Positions 7,984 to 16,324 of a DNA stretch of 64,000 nt are shown here, in pieces. Numbering within the stretch: position 1 is the first letter of the stretch; every line of letters begins with the position of its first letter. Origin of the DNA: JABDIY01 sp963803845. Its GTDB lineage: Bacteria; Actinomycetota; Acidimicrobiia; Acidimicrobiales; SZUA-35. Both the position numbers and the translations under genes were made by a program. The notes beneath the pieces are model-generated. The model worked only from the letters and a program-made list of their open reading frames with translations. It ran no database searches and was not told the origin of the DNA. The stretch is from assembly GCA_963803845.1 (NCBI GenBank), contig CAWDNZ010000005.1, positions 620,001-684,000 of the forward strand, read 5' to 3'.

Positions 7984-9732
7984 ATGACCGATTCGCCTGC
8001 ATCCTCTCCTTCGGCCAACCCCCGCGGTTCAGCTGAGTCGGAGAGCCAGACCCAGTCGTTGGACTTTGTTCGGGAGCTCGTTCAGGAAGATATTCGGTCG
8101 GGCAAATTCGCAGGGAGAGTCCAGACCCGCTTCCCACCGGAACCCAACGGTTTCCTTCACATTGGTCACGCCAAGTCGATCTACCTCAACTTCGGGATCG
8201 CCGAGGAATTTGACGGCATCTGCATGCTGCGGTTCGACGACACAAACCCCGAGACCGAGGACACGTCGTTTGTTACGGCGATTCAAGAAGATCTTCAATG
8301 GCTGGGCGTCACCCCTTGGGGCTCAGTGCGGTTCGCATCCGACTACTTCGAGCAGCTGTTCGACTGGGCCGTGACCCTGATCGAGAAGGGGTTTGCCTTC
8401 GTCGATGACCAAGATGCCGACACGATCTCCGAGCAGCGGGGAGGCTACGGCCAACCCGGCGTTGAATCGCCCTTCCGTGACCGCACCGTAGAGGAGAATA
8501 AGGCGCTGTTTCTCGGAATGCGGCACGGGGAAAGCGCGGATGGTGAACGAGTGCTTCGGGCCAAGATCGATATGCAAGCCGACAACATGTGGCTTCGAGA
8601 TCCGGTGCTCTACCGGATTCGCCGCATCTCTCATCACCGGACGGGCTCGGACTGGATCATCTATCCCACCTACGACTGGGCTCACGGCCAAAGCGATGCG
8701 ATCGAGGGTGTGACCCATTCACTCTGCACGCTCGAGTTCGCCGATCACCGACCGCTCTACAACTGGTGCCTCAGCCACCTTGATCTGCCGTACGACACGC
8801 CAGAGCAGACCGAATTCGCCCGCCTGAACATCACGCACACGGTTCTCTCCAAGCGCGTGCTTCGGAAGTTGGTCACCGACGGACATGTAGACGGATGGGA
8901 TGATGCCCGGATGCCAACGGTCAGAGGTCTTCGGCGTCGTGGGTATCCCGCCTCGGCGCTCCGGAGTTTTGTCGATCGTGTTGGCGTGGCCAAGATCAAT
9001 AGCACGGTGGAGGTCGAGTTGCTCGAGTCCTTCGTGCGCGATGAGCTGAACGTCACGGCCATGCGCCGGATGGCGGTAACCAAACCGCTGAAGGTCGTCA
9101 TTTCCAATTGGCCCGAGGGCCTCGTGGAGTGGTTCGACGTCGCCAATCATCCAGGCGCACCTGAAGCTGGAACGCGGCGTGTTCCTTTCGCCGGTGAGCT
9201 CTGGATCGAAGAGGAGGATTTCCAACTAGTGCCGCCGCCAAAGTATTACCGGCTGAGCCCAGGACGCGAGGTCCGGCTTCGTTCGGCGTTCCTGATCACG
9301 GCTACCGAGGCGGTTCTCGATGATGACGGGAGTGTTCTTCAGGTGAACGCCACCTACGACCCGGAATCGCACGGTGGAACCGCCCCCGACGGCCGCAAAG
9401 TGAAGTCAACGATGCACTGGGTCTCTGCCGCCCACGCGGTGGACATCACCGCCAATCTCTACGATCGACTGTTCACGTCCAGCCATCCGGGCGCCGACGG
9501 CGCAGATCCGCTTGATTCGGTCAACCCCAATTCCCGAGAGGTTTGCGGGGCCAAGGGAGAGCCGGTGCTGGCAGACGTGGAGCCGGGGGAGGTTGTCCAA
9601 TTCGAGCGACTCGGATACTTCGCCGTCGATATGGATGACCCCACGGTCTTCCATCGAACCGTTGGGCTGCGAGACGAATGGGCCAAGATCTCAAAGAGCA
9701 AAACCAACTCGAAGAGTAAAGGAAAGGCGTGA
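7984..9732 (+). CDS. glnS: glutaminyl-tRNA synthetase
   Basis: The enzyme (582 aa) charges tRNA-Gln with glutamine using ATP. Class I motifs are clear: PPEPNGFLHIGHAKS (about residues 51-65) is the GlnRS-type HIGH signature, and HTVLSKR (about 286-292) is the KMSKS-type loop. LRFDDTNPETE is the conserved specificity region, and the anticodon-binding beta-barrel domain fills the C-terminal third up to a Lys/Ser-rich end. Many actinobacteria lack GlnRS and make Gln-tRNA by transamidation, so its presence is notable. TACCGT at 7970-7975 lies eight bases before the ATG. The gene converges on the AAA+ gene, 14 bases away. Confidence 0.95.
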   Translation: MTDSPASSPSANPRGSAESESQTQSLDFVRELVQEDIRSGKFAGRVQTRFPPEPNGFLHIGHAKSIYLNFGIAEEFDGICMLRFDDTNPETEDTSFVTAIQEDLQWLGVTPWGSVRFASDYFEQLFDWAVTLIEKGFAFVDDQDADTISEQRGGYGQPGVESPFRDRTVEENKALFLGMRHGESADGERVLRAKIDMQADNMWLRDPVLYRIRRISHHRTGSDWIIYPTYDWAHGQSDAIEGVTHSLCTLEFADHRPLYNWCLSHLDLPYDTPEQTEFARLNITHTVLSKRVLRKLVTDGHVDGWDDARMPTVRGLRRRGYPASALRSFVDRVGVAKINSTVEVELLESFVRDELNVTAMRRMAVTKPLKVVISNWPEGLVEWFDVANHPGAPEAGTRRVPFAGELWIEEEDFQLVPPPKYYRLSPGREVRLRSAFLITATEAVLDDDGSVLQVNATYDPESHGGTAPDGRKVKSTMHWVSAAHAVDITANLYDRLFTSSHPGADGADPLDSVNPNSREVCGAKGEPVLADVEPGEVVQFERLGYFAVDMDDPTVFHRTVGLRDEWAKISKSKTNSKSKGKA

Positions 9733-9746
9733 GTTGCGGCTGACCT

Positions 9747-11276
9747 CTAGCCGCCGTGGAGCGTGAGTTCGAATGGATCGAACCCCAGAGGGTTGGCATT
9801 CGCTGAGCTCTTTGCCAAAGCGGCCGCCTGTTGAGCAAGCTCGGCCGCTTGTTCTGCCGACGACTTCGGCTGTTCAGCGGCCAGCTCGTTCACGAAGTAG
9901 ACGCTGGCAACGCGATCGATCATTTTCGTGTCGAGGTTCCTGGCGATTCCTTCATATTCGCAAATGCCAATTGCCAGCTCGCAGAAGTCGATGGCGAGAT
10001 AGGGACGAAGTTCACCGAGTTGTTCGTGGGCTTGTTCGCGAAGGCGCTCGGCTCCCTCGGCGGTCACCTGAAGGCCCTTGGCTTGTGCCACCCGGGCCAG
10101 GATCCAGTTGAAGGCCTCTTCTTCAATCGATCCAACAAAGACCTTGTTGCGAAGGCGGCGTAGGAACGCATCATCCCCAAGGGAGTTGGGGTTCAGGTTG
10201 GTCGAGCAAACGAGCTTGAGTTCAAACGGAACCGTGAACTTCGAACCGTTGGCAAGCTTGAGGAAATCAATGTTTCGGCTGAGTGGAATGATCCAGCGGT
10301 TGAGTAGATCCGAGGGCCGGATCGCCTGTCGGCCAAAGTCGTCAACCACCAGGATTCCGTTACTGGCCAGCATTTGAAGGGGAGCGCGATACACCCCCGA
10401 CTTTCCGTCGAGTTCGAGATCAACCATGTCCATCGTGAGTTCACCGCCCACGATCACAATTGGGCGGGCACAGAGGACCCAGCGAGGGTCTAGGGCCGAA
10501 GGCTGCGGTGAAACCGGGTGGTGTACGGCCGGATCGAAGATGGTGATGATTTCGCCGTCTACCTCGATCGCATGCGGGATGAGGATGGCGTCACCGTGGA
10601 TACGGATCATCCGTTCGGCCAAGGAGGTCTTGCCGGTTCCGGGAGGTCCGTAGAGAAAGATGGCGCCATCGTTCAGGAAGGCTGGGCCAAGCTGATCCAG
10701 CAGGGCGTCGCTGACCACGAGGTCACTGAAGGCAGCTTTCACGTTGTCTCGAGTGATCTTCAACTTCGCTTTTTGAGCATTCACCGTCTGTATGTAGAGG
10801 CTCAACGGAACCGGGAGCGTGTCGGAGTAGCTGCAGTCCCGCATCGCCTCCACGGTGTGCTGGCGACCCTGTTCGGTGAGGCCGACCATGTAGTCGCGAC
10901 CGTCGAGGCCATGGAATTCCAATTCGTTGCGTGTGCGAAGGTCTTCGGCAACGATCGTGGCGATGCTTTGCGACAGCCCGATTTCCTGGGCGGCCTGACG
11001 GATTGTGGTACGGCGTGACGCAAGGACCCTGCGACAGAACAGGTCTTCCACCATGTTGTCGGGAATCCCTAGATCCTCCCGGCGCGCTGGCATCCGATAG
11101 GCCGGACCGACTCCGGCGCCTCGAGGGGCAGCCTGTTGGGGGGCAGCCTGCTCGGATGCGGGTGCAGCCTGTGGCGGCGCCGTCTGCGCGGGTGCGGTGC
11201 GGTAGCGGTGCGGAAGCGGTTGCTGGCGCGGGCGCCGGTTCCGCCGGCGGTGCACTCTGAATTTGGGTGTTGTCAC
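9747..11276 (-). CDS. AAA+ ATPase with N-terminal winged-helix domain
   Basis: The product has a Pro/Ala/Gln-rich leader, a winged-helix-like domain (about residues 75-150: TTIRQAAQEIGLSQSIATIV, then a wing with DYMVGLTEQG), and an AAA+ module. Walker A is YGPPGTGKTSL (about 218), Walker B is GILVVDDFGRQ (about 313), sensor 1 is LVCSTNLNP, and an arginine-rich DAFLRRLRNK follows. The C-terminus is helical and Ala/Gln-rich. The pairing suggests an ATP-driven remodeler or DNA-linked regulator; the target is unknown. The N-terminus is uncertain: the frame used here begins with an odd RVHRRRNRRPRQQ run, while the neighbouring frame reads MSDNTQIQSAPPAEPAPAPA from GTG 11280, so a one-base frameshift near 11,200 is possible. 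Confidence 0.7.
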   Translation of the reverse strand: MTTPKFRVHRRRNRRPRQQPLPHRYRTAPAQTAPPQAAPASEQAAPQQAAPRGAGVGPAYRMPARREDLGIPDNMVEDLFCRRVLASRRTTIRQAAQEIGLSQSIATIVAEDLRTRNELEFHGLDGRDYMVGLTEQGRQHTVEAMRDCSYSDTLPVPLSLYIQTVNAQKAKLKITRDNVKAAFSDLVVSDALLDQLGPAFLNDGAIFLYGPPGTGKTSLAERMIRIHGDAILIPHAIEVDGEIITIFDPAVHHPVSPQPSALDPRWVLCARPIVIVGGELTMDMVDLELDGKSGVYRAPLQMLASNGILVVDDFGRQAIRPSDLLNRWIIPLSRNIDFLKLANGSKFTVPFELKLVCSTNLNPNSLGDDAFLRRLRNKVFVGSIEEEAFNWILARVAQAKGLQVTAEGAERLREQAHEQLGELRPYLAIDFCELAIGICEYEGIARNLDTKMIDRVASVYFVNELAAEQPKSSAEQAAELAQQAAALAKSSANANPLGFDPFELTLHGG

Positions 11277-11359
11277 TCACAAGCACGGTTTCGGCGCATA
11301 TCGGTCTCGGCTGTAGTAGTTCTGCGGTGTTCCCCTAGTCAGACGATTAGTCTCGCCTC

Positions 11360-12394
11360 ATGATCGATTTGCGGTCCGACACGATGACCAGACCTACTGC
11401 GGGGATGCGCGCCGTCATGCATGACGCCGAAGTAGGCGATGACGTGTATGGCGAAGACCCGACCGTGAACCGTCTCGAGGCCCATGCCGCCGAGTTGTTG
11501 GGCAAGGATGCCGGTGTGTTCGTCGCTACGGGCACGCAGTCCAACCTCTGCGGGATCCTCGCTCATTGTCAGCGCGGCGATGAGTACCTGGTGGGACAAC
11601 TGGCGCACACCTACAAGTGGGAGGGCGGCGGTGCCGCCGTCCTCGGAAGTGTGCAGCCCCAACCGGTAGAGATGCAGGCGGATGGAACGATGGATCTCGA
11701 CGTGTTGGCGAGTTACATCAAGCCTCAGCCCAGCCTCAATCATTTTGCACACTCCAAGTTGCTGGCACTGGAGAACACCCACGATGGCAAGGTGCTGCCT
11801 CAGGGGTATGTGGAACAGGCTCAGCAAGTTGCCAGAGCCCACGGTCTCGCTCTTCACCTCGACGGTGCCCGCCTGTTTAATGCCGCGGTGGCCGATGGTG
11901 TTGCGCCCCGAGACGTCGCCGCCGGATTTGACACGGTCTCGGTCTGCCTAAGCAAGGGACTGGGTGCTCCGGTTGGTTCGGTTCTGGTGGGTTCACAGGA
12001 CCTGGTCCAGAACGCCCGCCGGTGGCGCAAGATGCTAGGGGGCGGTATGCGTCAAGCTGGCGTGATTGCAGCCGGTGGCCTCTACGCGTTGGAGCACAAC
12101 ATCGACCGTCTCGCCGATGATCACCGTCGAGCCTCAGAACTCGCCGCGGGCCTAGCCGAAATCCCCGCAATCGACGTGACCGGGCACGCCACGAACATGG
12201 TCTTCATCACGATCGAAGAGAAAGTGGCCCAGGGGAGCGGCGCGAACGATTGGGCTGTGTTCAAACAGACCATGGCCGATCAGGGAGTTCAGCTGCGGGG
12301 TGGACCGCACTTCCGCTTGGTCACCCATCTCGACATCGACGACGAGGCAACCGCTGCGGTGATCGCCGCATTCACAAGGACCCTGGGCGCATAA
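11360..12394 (+). CDS. ltaE: low-specificity L-threonine aldolase
   Basis: This 344-aa PLP enzyme of the beta-eliminating lyase/threonine aldolase family splits L-threonine or L-allo-threonine into glycine and acetaldehyde in the cytosol. The N-terminus MIDLRSDTMTRPT is the family signature, GDDVYGEDPTVNRLE follows, HLDGARLFNA contains the Asp that contacts the pyridine nitrogen, and SVCLSKGLGAPVGS carries the lysine expected to hold PLP (about residue 199). Length is normal for the family. TAGTCT at 11348-11353, six bases before the ATG, supports a leaderless transcript; there is no Shine-Dalgarno sequence. It is divergent from the AAA+ gene. Confidence 0.9.
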   Translation: MIDLRSDTMTRPTAGMRAVMHDAEVGDDVYGEDPTVNRLEAHAAELLGKDAGVFVATGTQSNLCGILAHCQRGDEYLVGQLAHTYKWEGGGAAVLGSVQPQPVEMQADGTMDLDVLASYIKPQPSLNHFAHSKLLALENTHDGKVLPQGYVEQAQQVARAHGLALHLDGARLFNAAVADGVAPRDVAAGFDTVSVCLSKGLGAPVGSVLVGSQDLVQNARRWRKMLGGGMRQAGVIAAGGLYALEHNIDRLADDHRRASELAAGLAEIPAIDVTGHATNMVFITIEEKVAQGSGANDWAVFKQTMADQGVQLRGGPHFRLVTHLDIDDEATAAVIAAFTRTLGA

Positions 12395-12430
12395 GTCAAG
12401 CGCACGACGTCCTCGGGGGCGGGTCTTTTC

Positions 12431-13147
12431 TTAGACCGTGCCCGAAAGCGGGTATTCGGTCGAGCCCGTCACCGCATGAACCGTGTCGTCTATCCATCGC
12501 TCACGCATCGCTGATGTCAGGTCGCCAATGGCAACGTGCAGTGCGAGTGCGTCGACGCCAGGGGCGAATGTGGTGCGGTGCACCACATCACCCTGAACAA
12601 CCGTGACCTCTTCGGGAAGCACTTCACTGGAGCCAGCCGCAAGAAGTTCCGAATGGCGCGGTGCGGGTGGTGATTCCGGCGGAGAGTGCAGATCCAGATC
12701 GAGCTCACCCTCGGTGACATCGGCAAGTTCTACGCCAGTCTCCACGGCTACTCGAGGGCGGGGACTCCAACCCTCAACTCTCTCATGAGGGTCGGTGGTT
12801 GAGAGTTGGTCTTCTGAGTCAGTGGTTTCCGGTTCGATTTCAGTGAACACATCCACCACCACGCGACCGGCGAGCACCGCTACCGCAATGGGCACTCCGT
12901 GTCGTTGCGGTGGCCCCAAAACACCGTCGGCGGATCTCACCAGAGTCACGGTGATGACCTCATTGCTGGCGAGAGTGGCAACCAGTCCGGTGTTCGGTTC
13001 TCGCTGGGCGGGGTGGAAGGGGTTGTCAATCGGTTCGAGCCCGCCGTCATCAACGAATTCGCTGAGCACAACCGCTATGTCACGTTCGGGCTCGGCCGTC
13101 ATGGCCGCACGCCGGAGTCTTTCGATCAGAGTTGCGGAGGAGGTCAT
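12431..13147 (-). CDS. conserved-looking hypothetical protein (238 aa)
   Basis: I cannot assign a family with confidence. Residues of about 20-100 (VVLSEFVDDGGLEPIDNPFH, then VLAGRVVVDVFTEIEP) and the last third (QGDVVHRTTFAPGVDALALHVAIGDL) are strand-rich and recall a cupin such as the cysteine dioxygenase fold, but the usual metal-binding histidine set is not clear. A middle acidic, Pro/Ser-rich linker (about 105-165) separates the two halves. It is convergent with ltaE (36-bp gap). A GAGGAG lies just before the ATG, closer than ideal. Confidence 0.55.
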   Translation of the reverse strand: MTSSATLIERLRRAAMTAEPERDIAVVLSEFVDDGGLEPIDNPFHPAQREPNTGLVATLASNEVITVTLVRSADGVLGPPQRHGVPIAVAVLAGRVVVDVFTEIEPETTDSEDQLSTTDPHERVEGWSPRPRVAVETGVELADVTEGELDLDLHSPPESPPAPRHSELLAAGSSEVLPEEVTVVQGDVVHRTTFAPGVDALALHVAIGDLTSAMRERWIDDTVHAVTGSTEYPLSGTV

Positions 13148-13160
13148 GACTCCTCAGAGG

Positions 13161-13237
13161 TTACGGGTGTCGGACAGCGTTACGGGTGTGTCGGACAGCG
13201 TTACGAGTGTGTCGAACAGCGTTGCGGGTGTACAGCG
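13161..13237. repeat. tandem repeat, four units of 16-21 bp
   Basis: Units starting TTACGGGTG and ending CAGCG occur at 13161-13179, 13180-13200, 13201-13221 and, shortened, 13222-13237. They fill the divergent gap between the 238-aa hypothetical gene and the alpha/beta hydrolase, where both promoters must lie. They could be regulator-binding repeats or simple slippage. Confidence 0.8.
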
Positions 13238-13263
13238 CTGACCGGACGGTACCTTTGATCACG

Positions 13264-14022
13264 ATGCCTGCGCACTCCAGCCAAATCGTTCTCCTGCATG
13301 GCACCGGCATGGACTCCTCCATGTGGGCCGGTTTCCGGTCTGCCTTGGAGCGGAGTGGTGTTGACGCTGAGAAGATTCATGCGGTAGATCTGTTGGGCCA
13401 TGGCTCCACGCCTCGCCCCAGTAGACCGCTACACATCGACGATTATGTCCGTCAGGTCCGAAAGTTCATCATCCAAGCGGACCTGGGGGCGGTGCAGTTA
13501 GTCGGTCACTCATTGGGTGGCCTCGTCGCCTTGGCCGTGGCAGCCACTCACCCCGAGGTCGTTACCGATGTGGTCGTCATCGGTGTTCCCTACGGTCGCA
13601 GTGATGACCAGCGCAATGAATGGTTAGATCTGATGATGAAGGCTGGATCACTCCTCGAGGATGAATCTACAGACTCGGCGGACAATTTGGCCGAGGTGAT
13701 TTCGGAGCTGGGGAATCGCTGGTGTGGTGAGGGCGAGCGGTCAAAGCGGGCGGTGGCCGACCAGGTCGGATCTCTCGATGCCAAGACCTTCGGGCTGGTC
13801 TTCAGGATCTCTATGACCTCGGAGTCGCTCATTGCTGAGTTCGCCCCCGAGATAACCGCTCCGGTGCTGGTGGCTGCCGGCGATGCGGATCGTGAGGTTG
13901 ATGCGGCCGGAGTTGATGAGCTCACAAGGGCTCTGAACACAGCGCGAGCGGAGATGATCTCCGGTCACCATCACCTCTCGATCATCGACGATCCTGAGCC
14001 CTACGTAGCGCTTCTTTCTTGA
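13264..14022 (+). CDS. alpha/beta hydrolase
   Basis: The 252-aa protein has the alpha/beta-hydrolase fold: VLLHGTGMDSSMW (oxyanion-hole region), DLLGHGSTPRP, nucleophile elbow GHSLGG (serine about residue 82), an acidic residue in VLVAAGDADRE, and the catalytic histidine in GHHHLSI near the C-terminus. All three catalytic positions are present, so it should be an active esterase-type or C-C hydrolase; the substrate is unknown. I start at ATG 13264, since the in-frame sequence before it is low-quality repeat translation and TACCTT (13250-13255) lies eight bases upstream. A strong stem-loop follows the gene. Confidence 0.85.
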   Translation: MPAHSSQIVLLHGTGMDSSMWAGFRSALERSGVDAEKIHAVDLLGHGSTPRPSRPLHIDDYVRQVRKFIIQADLGAVQLVGHSLGGLVALAVAATHPEVVTDVVVIGVPYGRSDDQRNEWLDLMMKAGSLLEDESTDSADNLAEVISELGNRWCGEGERSKRAVADQVGSLDAKTFGLVFRISMTSESLIAEFAPEITAPVLVAAGDADREVDAAGVDELTRALNTARAEMISGHHHLSIIDDPEPYVALLS

Positions 14023-14057
14023 CACGAAACCCTCAGCTAGAGGGAGTGGGAAAAGAG

Positions 14058-14083
14058 AACAACCGGCCTCAAGGCCGGTTGTT
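14058..14083. terminator. bidirectional rho-independent-type stem-loop
   Basis: An 11-bp perfect stem (AACAACCGGCC with GGCCGGTTGTT) and a TCAA loop lie between the end of the alpha/beta hydrolase and the end of the minus-strand RRRRRR-tail gene. Read on the minus strand, it is followed by a T-rich CTCTTTTC tail. It likely ends both convergent transcripts. Confidence 0.8.
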
Positions 14084-14120
14084 GCAGACGATTTTGGCAC
14101 CCGCGGTGGGCGCCCGGGTT

Positions 14121-14372
14121 TCAGCGGCGCCGGCGCCGGCGGGTGGCATCGGTGCGGCGGGCGATGGCCACCACCTCGCTGAGACGCTCCTTCATTGGGG
14201 CCTCAGAGGTGTCAGAGGTGAAGTCCAATTCGGAAGCGAGTGCCTCGAGCACTGCACTGACGCTCACGCCTTCCTGGGCTGCGAACGTGTGCCATAGCTC
14301 GTGGGCGTCATCGCTGAGGTAGGCGTGGAGGGCTTTTCGCTGTTGGGTCGTGGTTGTCACGGCGGCATCCAA
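14121..14372 (-). CDS. small protein with ribbon-helix-helix-like core and poly-Arg tail
   Basis: The 83-aa product has a segment KALHAYLSDDAHELWHTFAA followed by EGVSVSAVLEALASEL, which reads as strand-helix-turn-helix and recalls MetJ/Arc or CopG-like DNA-binding proteins. The C-terminus is DATRRRRRR, a basic tail. The TTG at 14372 is the longest start; GTG 14360 is equally plausible. It converges on the alpha/beta hydrolase across a shared terminator. The role as a small DNA-binding protein is inference. Confidence 0.55.
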   Translation of the reverse strand: MDAAVTTTTQQRKALHAYLSDDAHELWHTFAAQEGVSVSAVLEALASELDFTSDTSEAPMKERLSEVVAIARRTDATRRRRRR

Positions 14373-14784
14373 TCATGTATCTGGTTCGTAACCGTTGCGT
14401 GACAACGGCACGATTTTCTATCGGCATGGACAAGGGTCTACTTGACCCGTTCTCGACGATAATTCAAATTTGGACTTGGATAATCGCCGTATCGCCAGCC
14501 TACACCAGCTTGTCCATTGATGCGTTTCCCGACCTAGGTAGAACTACTTGGTGATGCTTGTCCGTGCTCTGCTTCCGGGTCGCTCGGCTCGGTGCTTCTG
14601 GGTCGCTCGGCTCGGTGCTTCCGGGTCGCTCGGCTCGGTGGTGCTGTGGCAGTGAATTTGACACTTTGTTGCGAAGCGGTGCTGTGACCAGAAATCCCGT
14701 TGTTGCGGGGTTACGCTGTCTCGCTGAAGCAAATCCCCTGTCTCCAACCGTGGAGACGACCGGGGAATTTACAAGGAGAGTGCA
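14373..14784. other. intergenic region with a 23-bp triplicate repeat
   Basis: This 412-bp gap between a minus-strand small gene and the binding lipoprotein gene holds no convincing reading frame. Bases 14,380-14,560 are AT-richer than the surroundings, and TTGACA at 14658-14663 may be a -35 box, with no good -10 at 17 bp. The rest is taken by the triplicate repeat listed separately. Confidence 0.6.
14571..14639. repeat. 23-bp unit repeated three times
   Basis: Three head-to-tail copies (14571-14593, 14594-14616, 14617-14639) of a unit starting GCTTCCGGGTCGCTCGG differ by a single C/T change in the middle copy. They lie upstream of the binding lipoprotein gene, about 150 bases before its start. 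Confidence 0.9.
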
Positions 14785-16173
14785 ATGGTTAAGAGCAAAA
14801 TTTGGCGCATACTCGCCATGCTGCTGGCCTTCTCGCTCGTCGCTGCCGCATGCGGTAGTGGTGACGAAGAGGTCGCAACTGACGATGGAGAAACTACGAC
14901 TACCGAACCTGCGGCCACCGACGACGGTGAAATGACCGAGGACGATAGCGCAGCCACCGACGACGGCGAGATGACCGAAGACGACGGTGAGATGACCGAG
15001 TCTGCGACCGTCGAAGCTGCCCCAACCTGCGCCGGTGAGTCCGACGGGGTTCTGCAAATCGGCGGACTTCTGCCCCAGACTGGAAACCTTGCATTCCTCG
15101 GCCCGCCCGAAGAAGCCGGTGCCGCTCTAGCCGTTGAAGAAATCAACGCTGCCGGTGGTGTCAATGGAGCGGACGTCGTGTTCAGCCCCGGTGACTCCAG
15201 CGACAATGCCGACGTAGCCAACCAGACCGTTGACCGCCTCCTCGCTGAGGGTGTCGATGTTGTGCTTGGTGCTGCCAGCTCCGGTGTGTCGTTCACCGTG
15301 ATCGACAAGATCACTCAGAACTGCAAGATTCACTTCAGCCCGGCCAACACCAGCCCCGACTTCACCGACTACCCCGAAGACGACCTGTACTTCCGTACCG
15401 CTCCGTCGGACATCCTTCAGGGTCGTGTGCTTGCTGACCTCATCGTGAACGAAGGCAACACCACCGTCACCCTCATGGCTCTCCAGGATCCATACGGTGA
15501 AGGCCTGCTGAAGTTCACCAAGGAGCCGCTCGAAGAAGCGGGCGTTGAGGTCGTAGAAGACTTTGTGTACGACGCTGCCGCCCAGAACTTCGACGCTGAA
15601 GTTCAGAAGGTCGTCGCCGCTGACGCAGAGGCTGTAGTGCTCATCGGTTTCGCCGAGAGCTCCACCATCCTGACCGGCATGTTCGAGGCTGGCGTTTCCG
15701 GAACCATCTACCTCGTAGACGGCAACATCGGTAACGCACTGGGAGAGAACTTCTCTGAGCCAGGCGCACTCGAAGGCATCAAGGGCACCCTCCCAGGAGC
15801 CGAGATCACCGCCGACTTCAAGGACCGTCTCCTAGCGGTAGACCCCGCCTTGGTTGACTTCAGCTATGGCCCCGAGACCTACGACGCCGTGATCATCTCG
15901 GCGCTCGCAGCTCAGGCCGCTGGTACAGACAACCCGGCCGAGATGGCGAAGGTAATGAACGGTGTGACCCGAGACGGAGAGAAGTGCACCAGCTTTGCTG
16001 ACTGCAAGGCTCTCCTCGAGGCCGGCACCGACATTGACTACGATGGTCCCTCCGGTCCCCAGGCCTTTGGCCCGGCCGGCGAGCCCACCGAAGCCAGCTT
16101 CCTTATCCTGCAATACGGCAATGACAACCGGATCGATGAGAGCCTGACCACTTACGAGTTCGCCAAGCTGTAA
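14785..16173 (+). CDS. branched-chain amino acid/amide-type ABC substrate-binding lipoprotein
   Basis: The 462-aa protein is a type I periplasmic-binding-fold lipoprotein of the LivK/Leu-Ile-Val-binding group. A signal peptide ends in LVAAACGSG, a lipobox that should attach the cysteine to lipid on the outer face of the membrane. A very acidic linker made of DDGEMTED-type repeats (about residues 27-75) follows, then the binding domain starting LQIGGLLPQTGNLAFLG. PEEAGAALAVEEINAAGGVNG and the mid-domain DPYGEGL are typical. AAGGAG at 14773-14778 sets the ATG. No permease or ATPase genes are nearby, so it is an orphan component or the transporter lies elsewhere. A strong terminator follows. Confidence 0.9.
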   Translation: MVKSKIWRILAMLLAFSLVAAACGSGDEEVATDDGETTTTEPAATDDGEMTEDDSAATDDGEMTEDDGEMTESATVEAAPTCAGESDGVLQIGGLLPQTGNLAFLGPPEEAGAALAVEEINAAGGVNGADVVFSPGDSSDNADVANQTVDRLLAEGVDVVLGAASSGVSFTVIDKITQNCKIHFSPANTSPDFTDYPEDDLYFRTAPSDILQGRVLADLIVNEGNTTVTLMALQDPYGEGLLKFTKEPLEEAGVEVVEDFVYDAAAQNFDAEVQKVVAADAEAVVLIGFAESSTILTGMFEAGVSGTIYLVDGNIGNALGENFSEPGALEGIKGTLPGAEITADFKDRLLAVDPALVDFSYGPETYDAVIISALAAQAAGTDNPAEMAKVMNGVTRDGEKCTSFADCKALLEAGTDIDYDGPSGPQAFGPAGEPTEASFLILQYGNDNRIDESLTTYEFAKL

Positions 16174-16210
16174 TCGAGAGTTAGACAAACTCGGCTAGCC
16201 GAGTAAACGG

Positions 16211-16240
16211 AACGGGCGCCCATCGGGCGCCCGTTCTGGT
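16211..16240 (+). terminator. rho-independent terminator of the binding lipoprotein gene
   Basis: An 11-bp GC-rich stem (AACGGGCGCCC / GGGCGCCCGTT, 16211-16235) with a 3-base ATC loop is followed by CTGGTTTT, 38 bases after the stop codon. Confidence 0.85.
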
Positions 16241-16324
16241 TTTGCGGCCTCAATCGATGGTTGAGGGTTCGATACGCGAAGACAAGAGAGCTCACGCTGA
16301 GTGACTTCGGCAGAACTGCGTGTT

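Noticed and set aside
14658..14686. Sigma-70-type promoter for the binding lipoprotein
   Set aside because: TTGACA is present, but no convincing -10 lies at 16-18 bp; the promoter stays unassigned.
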